A stretch of DNA of 64,000 nt from Brassica napus. Its lineage: Eukaryota; Streptophyta; Magnoliopsida; Brassicales; Brassicaceae. Positions within the stretch are counted from its first letter, which is position 1. The number at the start of each line of letters is the position of its first letter. The stretch covers positions 17,851,531 through 17,915,530 of the forward strand of contig NC_063443.1 of assembly GCF_020379485.1 (NCBI RefSeq), written 5' to 3'. The position numbers were made by a program, and so were the translations under genes. The notes below the pieces were generated by a model that was not told the origin of the DNA, did no database searches, and saw nothing but the letters and a program-made list of their open reading frames with translations. Below are positions 37,514 to 48,763 of this stretch, piece by piece.

Positions 37514-37989
37514 TTCTATGGGATTTCCCCATATATACTCTGTTTCAATTCTCTGTGTTTTTTCTTTTTTGGTTTCATTGTTGCTGAAAAAGCATTGAGG
37601 TTCCGAAATGGAAAAGAAAACAAATCAATTGAATTTAACAAATTGAATAAAAAATATTATTTTGATTTTTCCTCCTTTCATGTGCATAACATATAAACTA
37701 TTAACTAAATATTTAAAACTGCAAAAATACATTCACTTTTTGTGTATTTATATACTGTATACTCTTCCAAAAAAAAACACACCCAAATTTTCTTGCTCTT
37801 GAAACTTAAATTTCAAGTTTCTGAAATGTGAAAAATCAGTAAATATAAGTGTTAAGGAATTTCAAAAATCGGTTACATCTTGTATTTCCGTGAAATTTTG
37901 TAACAACCAAAAGAGTTTTAAAGTTTTCAAAAATGTTGTAACATATCCTTCAGCACATGGTTACACAATATCACAAGTGATCTAATGTA
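37514..37989. other. Convergent 3' flanks of GDH2 and the cyclin gene
   Basis: AT-rich 476 bases between convergent stop codons. No feature beyond likely 3' UTRs. Confidence 0.4.
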
Positions 37990-38733
37990 TCAAACAGCTG
38001 TTGTGAGTTGCTTATTCTGATGAACAGATAGTGAATCTTCGTCATACAAACTGATCTGAAGACTCTTGAGAGTCAAGAAAGAAGGCTCTAAAAGCGGAGA
38101 GTACATATTCCTCATAACCATCTCTCTCTGTAGTGAAGAACAATAGTTGTTGTAAGTAGACAACGTCACATTTAACTGGAATCCAATTCCAAATAAGAAA
38201 TCCAGCTCTAACAAGTTCATCTCCTCTGTGGTTATTCCTCCAATTTTTGCATAATATGCGTTATTGTAGCACCTAAAGTTTATCAAATTCAAATAATGCT
38301 TTAGAAAAGTGATTACCGTAGACCAAAGTCACCATACAAAGATAGTATACACTGAGAAAACTTACATGTCATCCATGAATTTGGCAGAGACCAAGACGCT
38401 CGTGATGATGAGCCTATGGACATTAAAGGAGTCAATAGGCACAAATGGCTGCTTTTGTATGAACCGGTCCAAATATATATACGCGACTATGTAACACGAG
38501 TCGCTACAGTTTGCGTACTTGAAGATCCTCTTCATATAGCTTCTGATCGATATAGAAGGTTTGGTCAATGCACTGAAAGCTGAGATCCTCTGGTGCTCCC
38601 ATAACGGACGGCTCAGATCGTCGTTCGTCTCTGAAACTCTTTGTAGGAGAGATGACAGCGCCGTTATAACATTTGGCATGGTCTCGGCCATTGGTTCTTG
38701 TTCTTGAATCACCTTCTCAATTTGATCATCCAT
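37990..38733 (-). CDS. CYCP4;3: P-type (U-type) cyclin, CYCP4-like
   Basis: Two exons (38733-38366 and 38272-37990) encode 216 residues, typical of short plant P-type cyclins related to yeast PHO80. The cyclin box covers about residues 55-170, with ISIRSYMKRIFKYANCS, CYIVAYIYLDRF and HRLIITSVLVSAKFMDD followed across the intron by CYNNAYYAKIGGITTEEMNLLELDFL. These proteins pair with CDKA-type kinases and link nutrient status to division. By position it corresponds to At5g07450 (CYCP4;3). No destruction box is seen, as usual for the family. Confidence 0.93.
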
Positions 38734-41457
38734 TGGAGAGATGTGTATACTTTTATTTATTTACATGGATTGTTTTTTTGTTGGGTATCCTCTTTTGCCT
38801 GTCGGTTTGGGTGTTTATATAGAATAATTAAATTACAATGTATATATAGGCATGTGTAATCTATGTATAAATTCTTGCTTTTACATTAGTCATGCTAATT
38901 GGGTTCTCACTCACTACAAAACAAACCGAAATTATTTTCTTTGACAATGGTTTTGTTGTTAATTTTGCAAATCTATCTTAGTGCCAACCACTAAATTTGG
39001 ACCATTTTGGCTGGCACATTGGAGACACAATGTTTGATTTAGATTAATAAAGTCATTTGGTAAGTAATATACAACTAATTTAAGCTCATAAGGAGGAATA
39101 TATACTTTTATATAAAACTGAAAACAGAAAATAGTTACAAAAAAAAAAAAAAAAAAAAAAAGATTGCAAGAAAGCAAAGGCATGTTAGGTTGGATTTCAA
39201 CGCTCATGAGTTTCGTCGGTGACTTGGTGAGAACTACAGTGAGAACTTCAATAAGTTCTAAGAAAAAGTGAATAAATAGTATTATCATAACGAATGATCA
39301 AACATAATTTCTTTATCTAAAGTTATTGACCATGGGTTATAAGCACTAACTTTTGTTTTTGTTTTAGTCAACAGGTTATAAGCATTATCTTTAATAAAAA
39401 TGGGAAGATATTGCTAACTTGAGAGATGTGGTTTTCATTAGGATAAAATTGGTTAACCACCAACTAATGCTCCCTTAAGTTTGTTCTGACTTTCCCTTTT
39501 CTTGTAAACTCTACCAATGCGTATCTTTAAACTAAAATTATCATCCAGCTTTCAGATAAGATAGTGATGTCATTAAACTCATAAGGTTCAGGTTGATGTA
39601 TGTAGCCAAAAACTAAGGCTACTTGAGACAAAGATAAACCTTAACCAACTACTAACAGGGACAATACTCGAAACTTTAGTTTTTGTTGTCAAAAGTCACA
39701 AACACATCAACATGCAGATATCCAAGTGTAAATTAAAAAGACTTACCCAATATAAAGGTGTTACTATCACCAAATATCATGCTGTTATATTTAGAGCCAA
39801 CGAAGCAACATCATGCATGTAGCGACTGAGTGTCGAGTCTGAATCAAGGTGCTAAACACGTTAAAGAGGTAATGAGTAACACGTTGTGAATATTCACTGT
39901 ATCTTGTGTCTTATATCAATTCCTTCCTGTTTTTTTTTTGTTCTTTTATAAATTAATTGAGTATCTTATAATTTGGATCCGATGCTTATACTGCTTTGTT
40001 TATTTTTCTCATTAATATTATAATTTTATGATTATATATCACGTCTAATATTAATGACCTAAAACATGGAACGGTTTCTCATTGTTTACCCATCAGTTGT
40101 AAATTCATATCAATTTAGCAAATCATTATTTCTCAATATTAGGTGAATACGCGTTACCCGTTAGTGGTTTTCGTATACGTGTTTCTATTGTTTCGGTAAG
40201 AAAAAAGTAGCATGTCTTCATGATGAATATAAATTTTCATAACAGCTGTCAAGAAAGAAAAATAAACAAAATCTTAAATTGACTTTCGAGTAATTTGGTT
40301 GACAATATGTATTTAAATTGGAAATTTTATAAATTAAAAAAGGAGAAAACATTAACAGAAATCACATTCAACTTCTCAAAAAAGTACATTGAAGACGATA
40401 ATATATATTCATCGAAAATATAGCCAAAAAGACTTGATGAGTTTTCGTTAGAAGTTGACCAAAAAAAATGGAAAGGTAATTTAATTTAGAAGATTGAAAA
40501 TCAAACCAAGTGACGGTTGTTATCTTATAATATTTATCTTGTTAGTCAGAGATCAAATATCCTTTTGAGTTTTGAAAATATATCTGAATATATGATTCAT
40601 ATGGTTACTTATAAACGTCATTAAGTGGTAAGTACATCTAGATTGCCAAGAACTTTGTATTAAAGTTCGAAAATATTATTTAAATAACTATATAAGAAAA
40701 AAGGTTTGAAAATGATTTATTCTTGTGAAAATTAGAGAAGTACAATGATTCAATGAAAAGATAACATTAACTACGAAATTAACTCTCTGGCGTCTCATAA
40801 CAGCTGATAGTGGCAACAGCAGGCTCTGGCACCAGACTAGCAGAGAGTTTGAACTTCAATTTTATTTACGTTACAATTTCAGTAGTGTGAATAGAATATC
40901 ACGTGTTTTTTCATCCTTTTGCAGCCTTTTCTCCTTCCAACCAATACGTCAAAAAGCGTTACATGCAGCTGATAGAACAGAGGTCAGCCATTGGATGGCT
41001 GTGTCCTATGAAAATTACCTCAGATTAAAGCCAGTTTACAAAACAAAAAAAAATTACCTCACAAAAATCGTAAAAACTTTATAAATTTGGACATGTTGGT
41101 TATAACACATCATGAATGGAAAAGTGGTATGTATGATGCTGCAACAATATTTCCATAGTGTTTAATTAGGAGCAGATCCATGCACAGCTTCAAGGTTTCG
41201 AGGCCATCCATCCGTTCAAGAAAATTAGAGAATCGTAACACACAAATACATAAGTAAGAGGTTTAGGTTCTAATGATGGTACTTACTAATTATTCAAACA
41301 TACATCAGTTCAAAGTTGAGAAACTAAGACAAGTTACACAATTGAGATGATCCCACACATGCATCTTTATTACTAACTGAGACTTACAAATCAACACACA
41401 CACAGACAAACACATACATAACCTCTGTTTTGGGGAAAGAGGAACAAAGGCTTTTCC
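38734..41457. other. Intergenic region with short duplications
   Basis: Contains a 24-base A-run (39138-39161), a 17-bp direct repeat with T-rich filler (39335-39351 and 39374-39390) and a 12-bp repeat around an A-tailed filler (41011-41022 and 41050-41061). The word AACAGCTGATAG near 40800 nearly recurs at about 40967. No gene is recognisable. Confidence 0.5.
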
Positions 41458-42159
41458 TCAGCCAAAGCAGCTGATGGGGTCTTTGCAGCTCTTTGCAGGG
41501 GACTGTGCATGGCCACTCTTCTCACCTTTGGAGAGGTAATGCTGATGGTATTCTTCAGCTTTGTAGAATTTCTTTGCCGGTAATATCTCACTCACAATCT
41601 TCTTCTCCAGTTTCTTCTGTTGGTTCTCAAGAGACTCACGTGCTAGTTTCTCTTGCTCTGGAGTGTAGAAGTATATACCTGATCGGTACTGAGCTCCCAC
41701 AAGTTTTCCCTAAGACAAGAGCACAAAGTTACATTACCGTACAAGCCAAAATATTCAGAATAGCAAAAAAAAAAAAAACAAGAAAAGTTTGGTTACCTGA
41801 CGATTCAAGGTGGTGGGATCATGCCTAGACCAGAACAAATCAAGAAGAGTCTCATAGGTGCACTCATTAGGATCATACTGAACCCTGACAACCTCTGCAT
41901 GGTTCGTTGTGTTGGTGCAGACATCCTTGTAAGAAGGATTGTGAGAGATCCCCTGAGTGTACCCAACCTCAGTCTCAGTCACGCCAGGGATCCTCTGGTA
42001 AGCAAGCTCCACCCCCCAGAAACATCCGGCGGCGAACTCAGCAAACTGGTTTCCCGGCGCCGGGACATCGTTGTCAGGTTCCTGAGCTAACGGAGAAGGA
42101 ACAATGGCAGGTGTATCTACTAGTTGAGGCTCTTCTTGAGCTGTAGAATAAGAACCCAT
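41458..42159 (-). CDS. PMSR2: Peptide methionine-S-sulfoxide reductase (MSRA), PMSR2-like
   Basis: Two exons (42159-41797 and 41709-41458) encode 204 residues. The MSRA catalytic motif GCFWG is at about residues 44-48; the C-terminal Cys residues in [11 protein letters not shown] are the presumed resolving pair. The enzyme reduces methionine-S-sulfoxide in proteins using thioredoxin. No transit peptide is apparent, so it is probably cytosolic. The N-terminal extension [26 protein letters not shown] matches the PMSR2 type (At5g07460) rather than the neighbour. It forms a tandem pair with the gene at 43348-44241, same strand and same intron position after NRQ. Confidence 0.95.
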
Positions 42160-42351
42160 TTTGATAGATAGGTATGAGAAAGACTAGTTGGTGATGTGTT
42201 TAAAAGTGTTAAGTGCGTGTGATGGTGAAGCATCTAAGATGGTTTATATATAAAGAAAGCAGTAAAGAGATGACCCACCTACCAAAACGCTAAATAGCGT
42301 AACAAACCATCGGCACACAATAAAAATACATTCAATATGGGAATAGGTTGG

Positions 42352-42883
42352 TGAATATTTTGTTACGTACAAGATGCATACAGCCATGATTCTTAACAAG
42401 GTGAATTTTGTTGTTTACAAAATGTATACAACCGTGATTCTTTACAAGGTGAGTTTTGTTCTTTACAAGATGTATACAACAACCATGATACTTGTGGGAC
42501 CAGATTATACAGCTGGTGATTGATCAAAACAGAGACAAAACAGAGCTTTACATAGTGAGATATGTGTTCCAAGCAACTTTGTATGCCATATGGAGGGAAC
42601 GTAATCAACGTCGGCATGGAGAAAGTCCACTATCCCCGAGTCAGCTCATTCAGCTGGTGGACAAAAACGTTCGTAATAGGCTGTCTTCCATCCGCGCCCG
42701 AGCGCACACGGGAGGTTTAGTTCTATGGTTTGCAACGAGATAGGTTATAGATAGGTTTGAGTTTAAAAAAAATTTCTATCCCAATGTAACACAAAGTGTA
42801 AAACAGCTTTTTGTTTGAATTAATTTAACATTCTTTCAAAAAAAAAAAAAAAAAACCATGATACTTGTGAGTTTTGTTATTTA
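42352..42883. repeat. Degenerate 48-bp minisatellite split by a LINE
   Basis: Units starting at about 42354, 42402 and 42450 share TTTTGTT, TACAA, ATG.ATACA, CC and GATTCTT.ACAAGGTG words. The third unit is interrupted by the LINE at 42497-42854 and the fourth, beginning AGTTTTGTTATTTA, by the MITE at 42884-43132, after which CATGATGAATACAACCATG completes the unit. Confidence 0.65.
42497..42854 (+). mobile_element. 5'-truncated LINE with poly(A) tail
   Basis: A 358-bp insertion is flanked by a 15-16 bp direct repeat ACCATGATACTTGTG (ending at 42496, and 42855-42869). It ends ATTCTTTC plus a poly(A) run. Its reading frame (to about 42740) encodes TLYAIWRERNQRRHGES and LIQLVDKNVRNRLSSIRAR, typical of the extreme C-terminus of plant L1-type ORF2 after the zinc-binding reverse-transcriptase domain. 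All hallmarks of target-primed reverse transcription with 5' truncation are present. Confidence 0.92.
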
Positions 42884-43132
42884 GAACTATCTCCAACTCA
42901 TTTCTAGTTTTTACATCTATAATAGCATCTAGAAACAAAAGCTAATTCAACTCATCTATATTTATTTCTCTAAAATAAAAATTACTATGTGAAACACTCT
43001 AACAGCAATCTCTGTTTTTACTCAGTATTTGGAAAATGATACATCTAGAAGAATATATTGGAGTATATTATATTCTATTTCTTATAAAAAAATTATTTTA
43101 GAGAAAAATAGCTAAATACATTACAAATGGTC
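42884..43132. mobile_element. MITE related to the 3626 element, TTA target duplication
   Basis: The element begins GAACTATCTCCAACTCATTTC and ends ATTACAAATGGTC, flanked by TTA at 42881-42883 and 43133-43135. The left end matches the MITE at 3626-3928. Removing it restores a minisatellite unit. PIF/Harbinger-type by target duplication. Confidence 0.7.
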
Positions 43133-43347
43133 TTACATGATGAATACAACCATGCACAAATGGACAAATAAGAAACCAAGTGCCCTGCAACTAGCACATT
43201 GGCTATATCCGTTGGAATTTTTATTTCGTCCATAAGATTCTCTTATCATCCAACAATTTGAGAAACATCAACAAACGGTAAATTATGCGTTACATAGCTT
43301 TTACACAAAAGTTTATAACATCCTCAGAAGCAGAGGAGCTCAGGTTT

Positions 43348-44241
43348 TTAGCCGTAGCAGCGGATTGGGTCGGTGCAGCCTTTGGCACAGGACTGCCCCA
43401 TGCCGTACCTTCCACCCTTGGACAGATACTGCTGCTGCTGCTCCTCGGCTCTGTAGAATTTCTTAGCTGGCAAGATCTCAGTCATGATCTTCCTCTCCAT
43501 TTTCTGCTGGTGACGTTCTAGTGACTCCCGCGCTAGTTTCTCCTGCTCTGGTGTGTAGAAGTAGATCCCAGATCGGTATCGGGTTCCCACATCATTTCCC
43601 TGACTCACAGTTTAAGTCATCAGCCAAAGTAATCAATTGTAGCATAAAAATAAGCTATCTATAAAATAGAGTACTTAAACCAAAGAAGGTTATGTGATAG
43701 TAACACTTGTCTACATGTCTATAAATCCACCAAACAATTAATTAAGCGATCACATAACCATCTCAATTTCAGAACACAAGAACCAAAAAAGTCTGAACCT
43801 TTACAACTTCAACCAATCACCAACAGGTCAAAGTTTGACTTTTTAACCAAGTTAGGAGAAACCCACCAAGAGCGTACAACGTACCTGGCGATTCAAGGTG
43901 GTGGGATCATGCCTGGACCAGAACAAGTCAAGGAGAGACTCAAAGGTGCAGTCTTTGGGATCGTACTGAACCCTGACGACCTCGGCGTGTCCCGTGGTTT
44001 CGGAACAGACGTCCTCGTACGAAGGATTGTGGGTGATCCCTTGTGTGTATCCAACCTCTGTCTGAGTCACCCCCGGGAGCCTCTGAAACGCCAGCTCCAC
44101 GCCCCAGAAGCATCCGGCCGCGAATTGGGCAAAGTGGTTTCCCGGCGCCGGAGTGTCGTCGTCGGGTCCTTGAGCGATCGGAGACGGATCCGTACTCGTT
44201 TGCCCGCCTGATCCTAAACCGAACCTGTTCAGTATGTTCAT
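43348..44241 (-). CDS. PMSR3: Peptide methionine-S-sulfoxide reductase (MSRA), PMSR3-like
   Basis: Two exons (44241-43885 and 43599-43348) encode 202 residues, the length of Arabidopsis PMSR3. The catalytic GCFWG is at about residues 43-47; C-terminal Cys are in [15 protein letters not shown], one more than in its tandem neighbour. The N-terminus [25 protein letters not shown] matches my recollection of PMSR3 (At5g07470). Like its partner it lacks a plastid transit peptide and is probably cytosolic. The two copies differ mainly in the N-terminal 25 residues and the C-terminal tail. Transcription appears separate: about 1.2 kb of repeat-rich DNA lies between. Confidence 0.95.
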
Positions 44242-44668
44242 TGAGAATTTTCTAGAGAGAGAGGAGGAAGAAAGGACACGAGAAAGGATAAAATTCAGAC
44301 AGAGAGGCAGCGAAACGGAACACGGGGCTTCTTGTAAGGCGCGTTTGCGTTTTAGTGGCGGTCACGATTAGAATTGGCGAGTTGCTCGCTAAACCGAACC
44401 AAATAAAGTTGAGTCGAAATCAAACCAATTTTTCTATTATATTTATCCAAATAGGAAAAAGTATTTAAAAATGAAAATAAAATTAACGTGTGAAGTATAT
44501 GTAATCCAGTTAGTATTAAAATAAAATGAAAACAAAATTAATGTGTAAAGTATATGTAATCCAATTAGTATTTTTTTAATCCAAAATTACACCAAACCAA
44601 ACCAAAGTTTCACATAATCGAACCAGTACATATATGTGTGCATGCATTGTATACTGAAAACTCTTATT
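44242..44668. other. PMSR3 upstream region with a 50-bp tandem duplication
   Basis: A block of about 52 bases (AAAATGAAAA.AAAATTAA.GTGTGAAGTATATGTAATCC) occurs twice in tandem at about 44468-44572. The rest is the PMSR3 leader and the 3' flank of the phytocyanin gene. Confidence 0.5.
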
Positions 44669-45537
44669 TTAGTTGTTACTCAATATATAAGTCCATAACA
44701 ATGGAAAACCAAAAACCATCAGATATATAACAGTCCCTATACTAACCCTTCCACCGCAGCCACCAACATGGGGAGCCGAGCTAGTAGCAACGCCGGTCGG
44801 AGGGTTATTCTTCTTAGAAGACGGTTGAAGAATTCCTACGGGAGCAGCTCCGGGAGCTCCCACAGGGGACGGAGATGGGCCATTGCCTTCGACATTGACT
44901 TGTAGCCTCATACCAGCGAAGCAATGGAGACGATTACCGCAGAGAAAGAACCTGTCTCCCGGTTTGGACAGAGCTACGGTCGTGTTCCCATTTGTGAAAG
45001 TACGGATCGGGTCTGTAGAGTTGCAGCTTTGGAAGTTGTCTTTTGCCACTTCGTAGACACTATGCGTCGATGAGTATTGGAACACTTGCCGTGATAGATA
45101 GATTCAAGCAATTATAATTAGACGTAATGCATTTTCATAAGTGTAAATCAATTACGTAGCAATCATGAAATGTGAAAAAAAAAACAAATTATAAAGTATA
45201 ATGTGAAAAACGGATTGGTGTAAAATATTAACTAAAGTAATTAATTAGGGGATTCGTGAAACAAAGTCATAGTTAATTTCGAATCTTAATAATGTGAAAT
45301 GGTTAACTAATGACTGCGTGTTTTGAGACGGTCGATGGATGTGAGTATTTGATACTTACTTAGAACATCACCAACAGAGAATCTCTTGCCTAAAGTCCAG
45401 GATTCAAGATCGGAGCTTATGTCCCAACCAGAGGTATCTCCCACAAAGTATGTCGTTGCATTGCATCTTGTTATCACTGAAATCCCAAAGATGATACAGA
45501 GATAGAATAGAAATAGAATCGTCGACGTCTTCCCCAT
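44669..45537 (-). CDS. Uclacyanin-like phytocyanin, GPI-anchored
   Basis: Two exons (45537-45360 and 45084-44669) encode 197 residues. A signal peptide ends near TRCNA (about residue 27). The plastocyanin-like domain (about 28-125) has YFVGDTSGWD and the type-1 copper ligands: His in SSTHSVYEV, then Cys, His and Met in FLCGNRLHCFAGM. A Met axial ligand places it with uclacyanins rather than stellacyanins or copper-less early nodulin-like proteins. A Pro/Ser-rich linker with PSPSPVGAPGAAP follows, and the hydrophobic C-terminus VIYLMVFGFPLLWTYIL fits a GPI-anchor signal. It is probably an electron-transfer or cell-wall protein at the plasma membrane. By order it is At5g07475. Confidence 0.93.
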
Positions 45538-46880
45538 AACTCACGCAACCTTATGTTTTTCAATAAGTTGAGTTTTTGTTTTCGTGTATTTGTTATTCTT
45601 TTATAGATGCATATATGTGTGACTGTAAATATATGTGTGTCTAGGGTATAAGTTATATAAGGCTGCTCATTGGTGGATAACCTAATATCTCAACCACCAT
45701 AACATATCTATGATCTGCTTTGTTACCTGGCCTTTGCATTTTATTTTCTTAACGATGTTTTCGTGTTTCTGTTTCATAATTCATAGGATGTCTGTGTTGT
45801 TGTTAGGTAAATTCCACAACCCTAAATGGCTAAATCTAGATCTTTATGATGGCATCGGACAAGTAGTTCAAATGGAACATGGTAAAAACAGCTATGCTAA
45901 ACATAATACAATTAGAAACGAAATTTTTTTTGAACTAGTGGTCTTAAACAAAAAGAGTAAAATTATATTATTATCACAGGTTAAGTATAATATATGTATG
46001 TTTATTAATTATTATGCACCATTTCTCATCTTTTGGAAACACTCGCTTGGGATTGGAATTTGTATTGAATTGGGGTGTTGAACTTCTCGACTAATCGGGA
46101 GTGTTTCTCTTAACCAAACACACCTAACATGCATCCAGAGAATCGCTCAAGTAACTCCTTTTTAAATGCATAAAATGAATACTACAAAACTATTGACTTT
46201 TAGTATAAAAATTATAAAAAAAATTGTCAAAAATACTATATTCATAATACTACTTTTTATGTTATTTTAACCAGTTTTATCGTCACTTTTAAAGAGAAAA
46301 AATATATTATAATTCTAGGGTAACTAATGTAGATTTAAGGGTGTGGTAGAATTTTTGGAATGTGAAATTTAAGATTTTAATAAATATATAAATAAATACT
46401 TTAATTTTTTTAAATAGCTTCAAAAATATTTTTCGAATTTCCCAAAAGAAAATTTGAAAATAATATTCAAAAAAAAATAAAAAATTTAAATTTGAAAAAG
46501 TATAATTTATTATTTATTTAAATAATTATTTTTTATATATAGAGACATCAAGAATATAAGAGTTTTTTTGTCTCTTAATGAAGAAAGTATTTTTCACGTT
46601 CGGAACTACGCTAAACGCTAGTCGTGTGGCAACCTCGAACCTAGCGAATTACCAAAAAAATAGAGATTAAGCAGAGATTAATTGGAACATGGTTTTTGTA
46701 CTTTTATTATAATTATATGTGTATATATTAATATATGTGAAATTGAACAATCAAGTTGACCTCTCCTAGTGGCAGGGACCCTTGTACTGATGCCAATCAA
46801 CCAGTCTTTGCTTCCTAGCAGTGTATTTTATTTATTTTCGATTATTAGTCTTTTTTCAATTATAAATCAAGCTGTACAAA

Positions 46881-46932
46881 AGTCCCACATCGGTGAGTGA
46901 AAGGAAAAGAGGTGAAATTGTCATCTATATAG
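46881..46932 (+). promoter_or_regulatory. snRNA-type USE plus TATA module, no recognised RNA downstream
   Basis: AGTCCCACATCGG matches the plant U-snRNA upstream sequence element (RTCCCACATCG). A TATA-like CTATATAG follows about 33 bases later, the spacing known for Pol II-transcribed snRNA genes. Expected transcription would begin near 46955. The sequence there does not match U1, U2, U4, U5, U6 or U3 starts that I know. It may be an snRNA-derived repeat, a non-coding RNA gene or chance. Confidence 0.45.
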
Positions 46933-47689
46933 TCTTTTTCGTGGTTGAGACTCAGTCAAGTATTTGGATTTTTTAGTAGGCTCTAAAAATATCTTCATAG
47001 TTTACAATTCCTTTTTTGAGTTGAACCGATTAACCAAATAATGGACCGATTAATCAGGTTCAATGGACCGATTAATTGGCTAGCGATTTTTTGTACCGAA
47101 TAGGATAAAATCGTGACGGCTAAGATCCGAACAACGATTAGACGGGCGTCTAGCTGTGAATTTTTGAACATGAGGTATTTTTGAAGATGTCTCTTAAGTT
47201 ATGGTAAACATAAATAATGGAATCAACAAAGTGGTAAATATGAAAATTCCCCAAATTTATAATACAGTCGAGGTTTTTACAACTGAGAGAAAGCAATTGT
47301 TTTGTCCTAAAATATAATTTCTAATTTTATAATATGATAACCAACTTTTTGTATTTGCAAGTTTTATCTACCGATTGGGAAGTTATAGAAGTTGATGAGA
47401 GTATACAAACTTCTAAATTTGCTAAAATAATATTTACTAGAAAGCACTCTATAATGTTTATTTTCTTTTCATACTAGCTAGTTTTTTTTTTGTAACACTA
47501 CTAGCTAGTTGTCTAATGTGTTATTAAGTAACGTTAGATAATTGTTCTAAGTAACTGTTAAAAATTACTATTCTATCATGGTCTTTTTGATGTCAGTGAC
47601 ATCATACATACTTTTTGTCCTAAACTTTATAGGGTCATAAGGTTCGTTAACTAGAAAAGGCGAAATTTCCCATTGCATGAAGGAACCGG

Positions 47690-48240
47690 CGCAATGCATT
47701 TGACCTAGACCTCACACAAGGCTATATAACTATATCATCTCTGGACCCAATTTCGATCAATTAAATTATTGGGCCTGACTGACTTGGGCTACGCGACCAA
47801 CGAAGAAGCCCGACTCTGACGAGCATGAATAAATCGATTCAAGGAGCCGGAGATCGCGGAGTGATTGCGAAGATTGCGGAATCTACCCACTATAAGAAGA
47901 GATCGATGGATACAAAGAAGAACACGTTGAAAACCTTAGAGAGAGCTACACCCATACATCGACCTTGTTTTCACCTAGCTTTAAGTCTTTTCTCTTATCG
48001 ATCTCACTTGTAACGTTCGATCTCATTTCATTTATTGTATTCACCCTTATTCATCAATAAAATCTATTTTTACCTACTGGAAATTGATTACATCGTTGTG
48101 TTCTAAAGATATTGTTGCCCACATCATTTTATCTTCCCTAGATTAAACTCTCGATCATTATCAAAGTAGATTTTAGGATCTACAATCTCTGCACATGGTA
48201 AAATCATGTTTTGCACCCACAGTTTCTCAGTTCATTACCT
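47690..48240 (+). mobile_element. Possible solo LTR or LTR fragment
   Basis: A less AT-rich block with a CTATATAACT TATA-like start, a transcript-like body (GAGAGAGCTACACCC), a polyadenylation region TTCATCAATAAAATC, then TTGTTGCCCACATCATTTTATC. This layout resembles plant LTR-retrotransposon LTRs, but I found no paired copy, no clean TG...CA ends and no target duplication. Confidence 0.3.
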
Positions 48241-48763
48241 TTTATATTTTCCTTATTCATAATGCACACAGAATCAAAATTCTACCTTCTCCCCTGCATA
48301 CAACTCTATGTTGACATGCTGGACTTATTATAGTATTCAACGTATTTACTAAGGCTTAAAATCCGGACAAGAGGATGATTTTTCTGCTGAAAGTTTTTCG
48401 TTGTTCTTTTATATATAGTTCAGTGAATGGGATTGAAATATCCATTAAATAAATCCTATGTGCTATACTATATCGTCCCAACATCGTAATAATGCCCCCC
48501 GTCACATCTGTATTTGGTCACTTATATTATGTACGGCACATGAATATTCATAATGATATTGTATTGGTAGTTTGGTACACATACACATTTGACAGTTACA
48601 TATGCCAGTTTTGAATTCGACCGTCACATGTTTAGTAAAACTCCGAATACCATTACTCATCTGACGGCTACAAAACCATATATATAGAGGAGTCACACGC
48701 ACTTCGATTTATAGTTTTCCATATTATCAAACCATTTCTCAACATTGAATTCAAAACTCAACA

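Larger units (their letters stand above)
45538..48763. other. Intergenic region with an orphan promoter module and LTR-like relic
   Basis: Three kilobases upstream of the phytocyanin and KUOX1 genes. It includes an snRNA-type USE/TATA pair (46881-46932), a 12-bp direct repeat around a T-rich filler (47472-47483 and 47499-47510), short duplications of ATGGACCGATTAAT near 47039-47075, and a possible retrotransposon LTR piece near 47690-48240. No protein gene is supported. Confidence 0.5.

Noticed and set aside
39138..39161. A24 run considered as another retro-insertion tail
   Set aside because: The preceding AGTTAC resembles a tail class, but no flanking direct repeat is visible.
40780..40990. 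Possible snoRNA-like stretch with repeated CAGCTGATAG words
   Set aside because: No paired C/D or H/ACA box arrangement could be identified.
45710..46081. 123-codon frame upstream of the phytocyanin gene
   Set aside because: No domain and AT-rich; nothing suggests a real gene.
47825..48013. Short frame beginning MNKSIQGAGDRG
   Set aside because: Falls in the LTR-like block and is probably transcript body of a retroelement remnant, not a gene.
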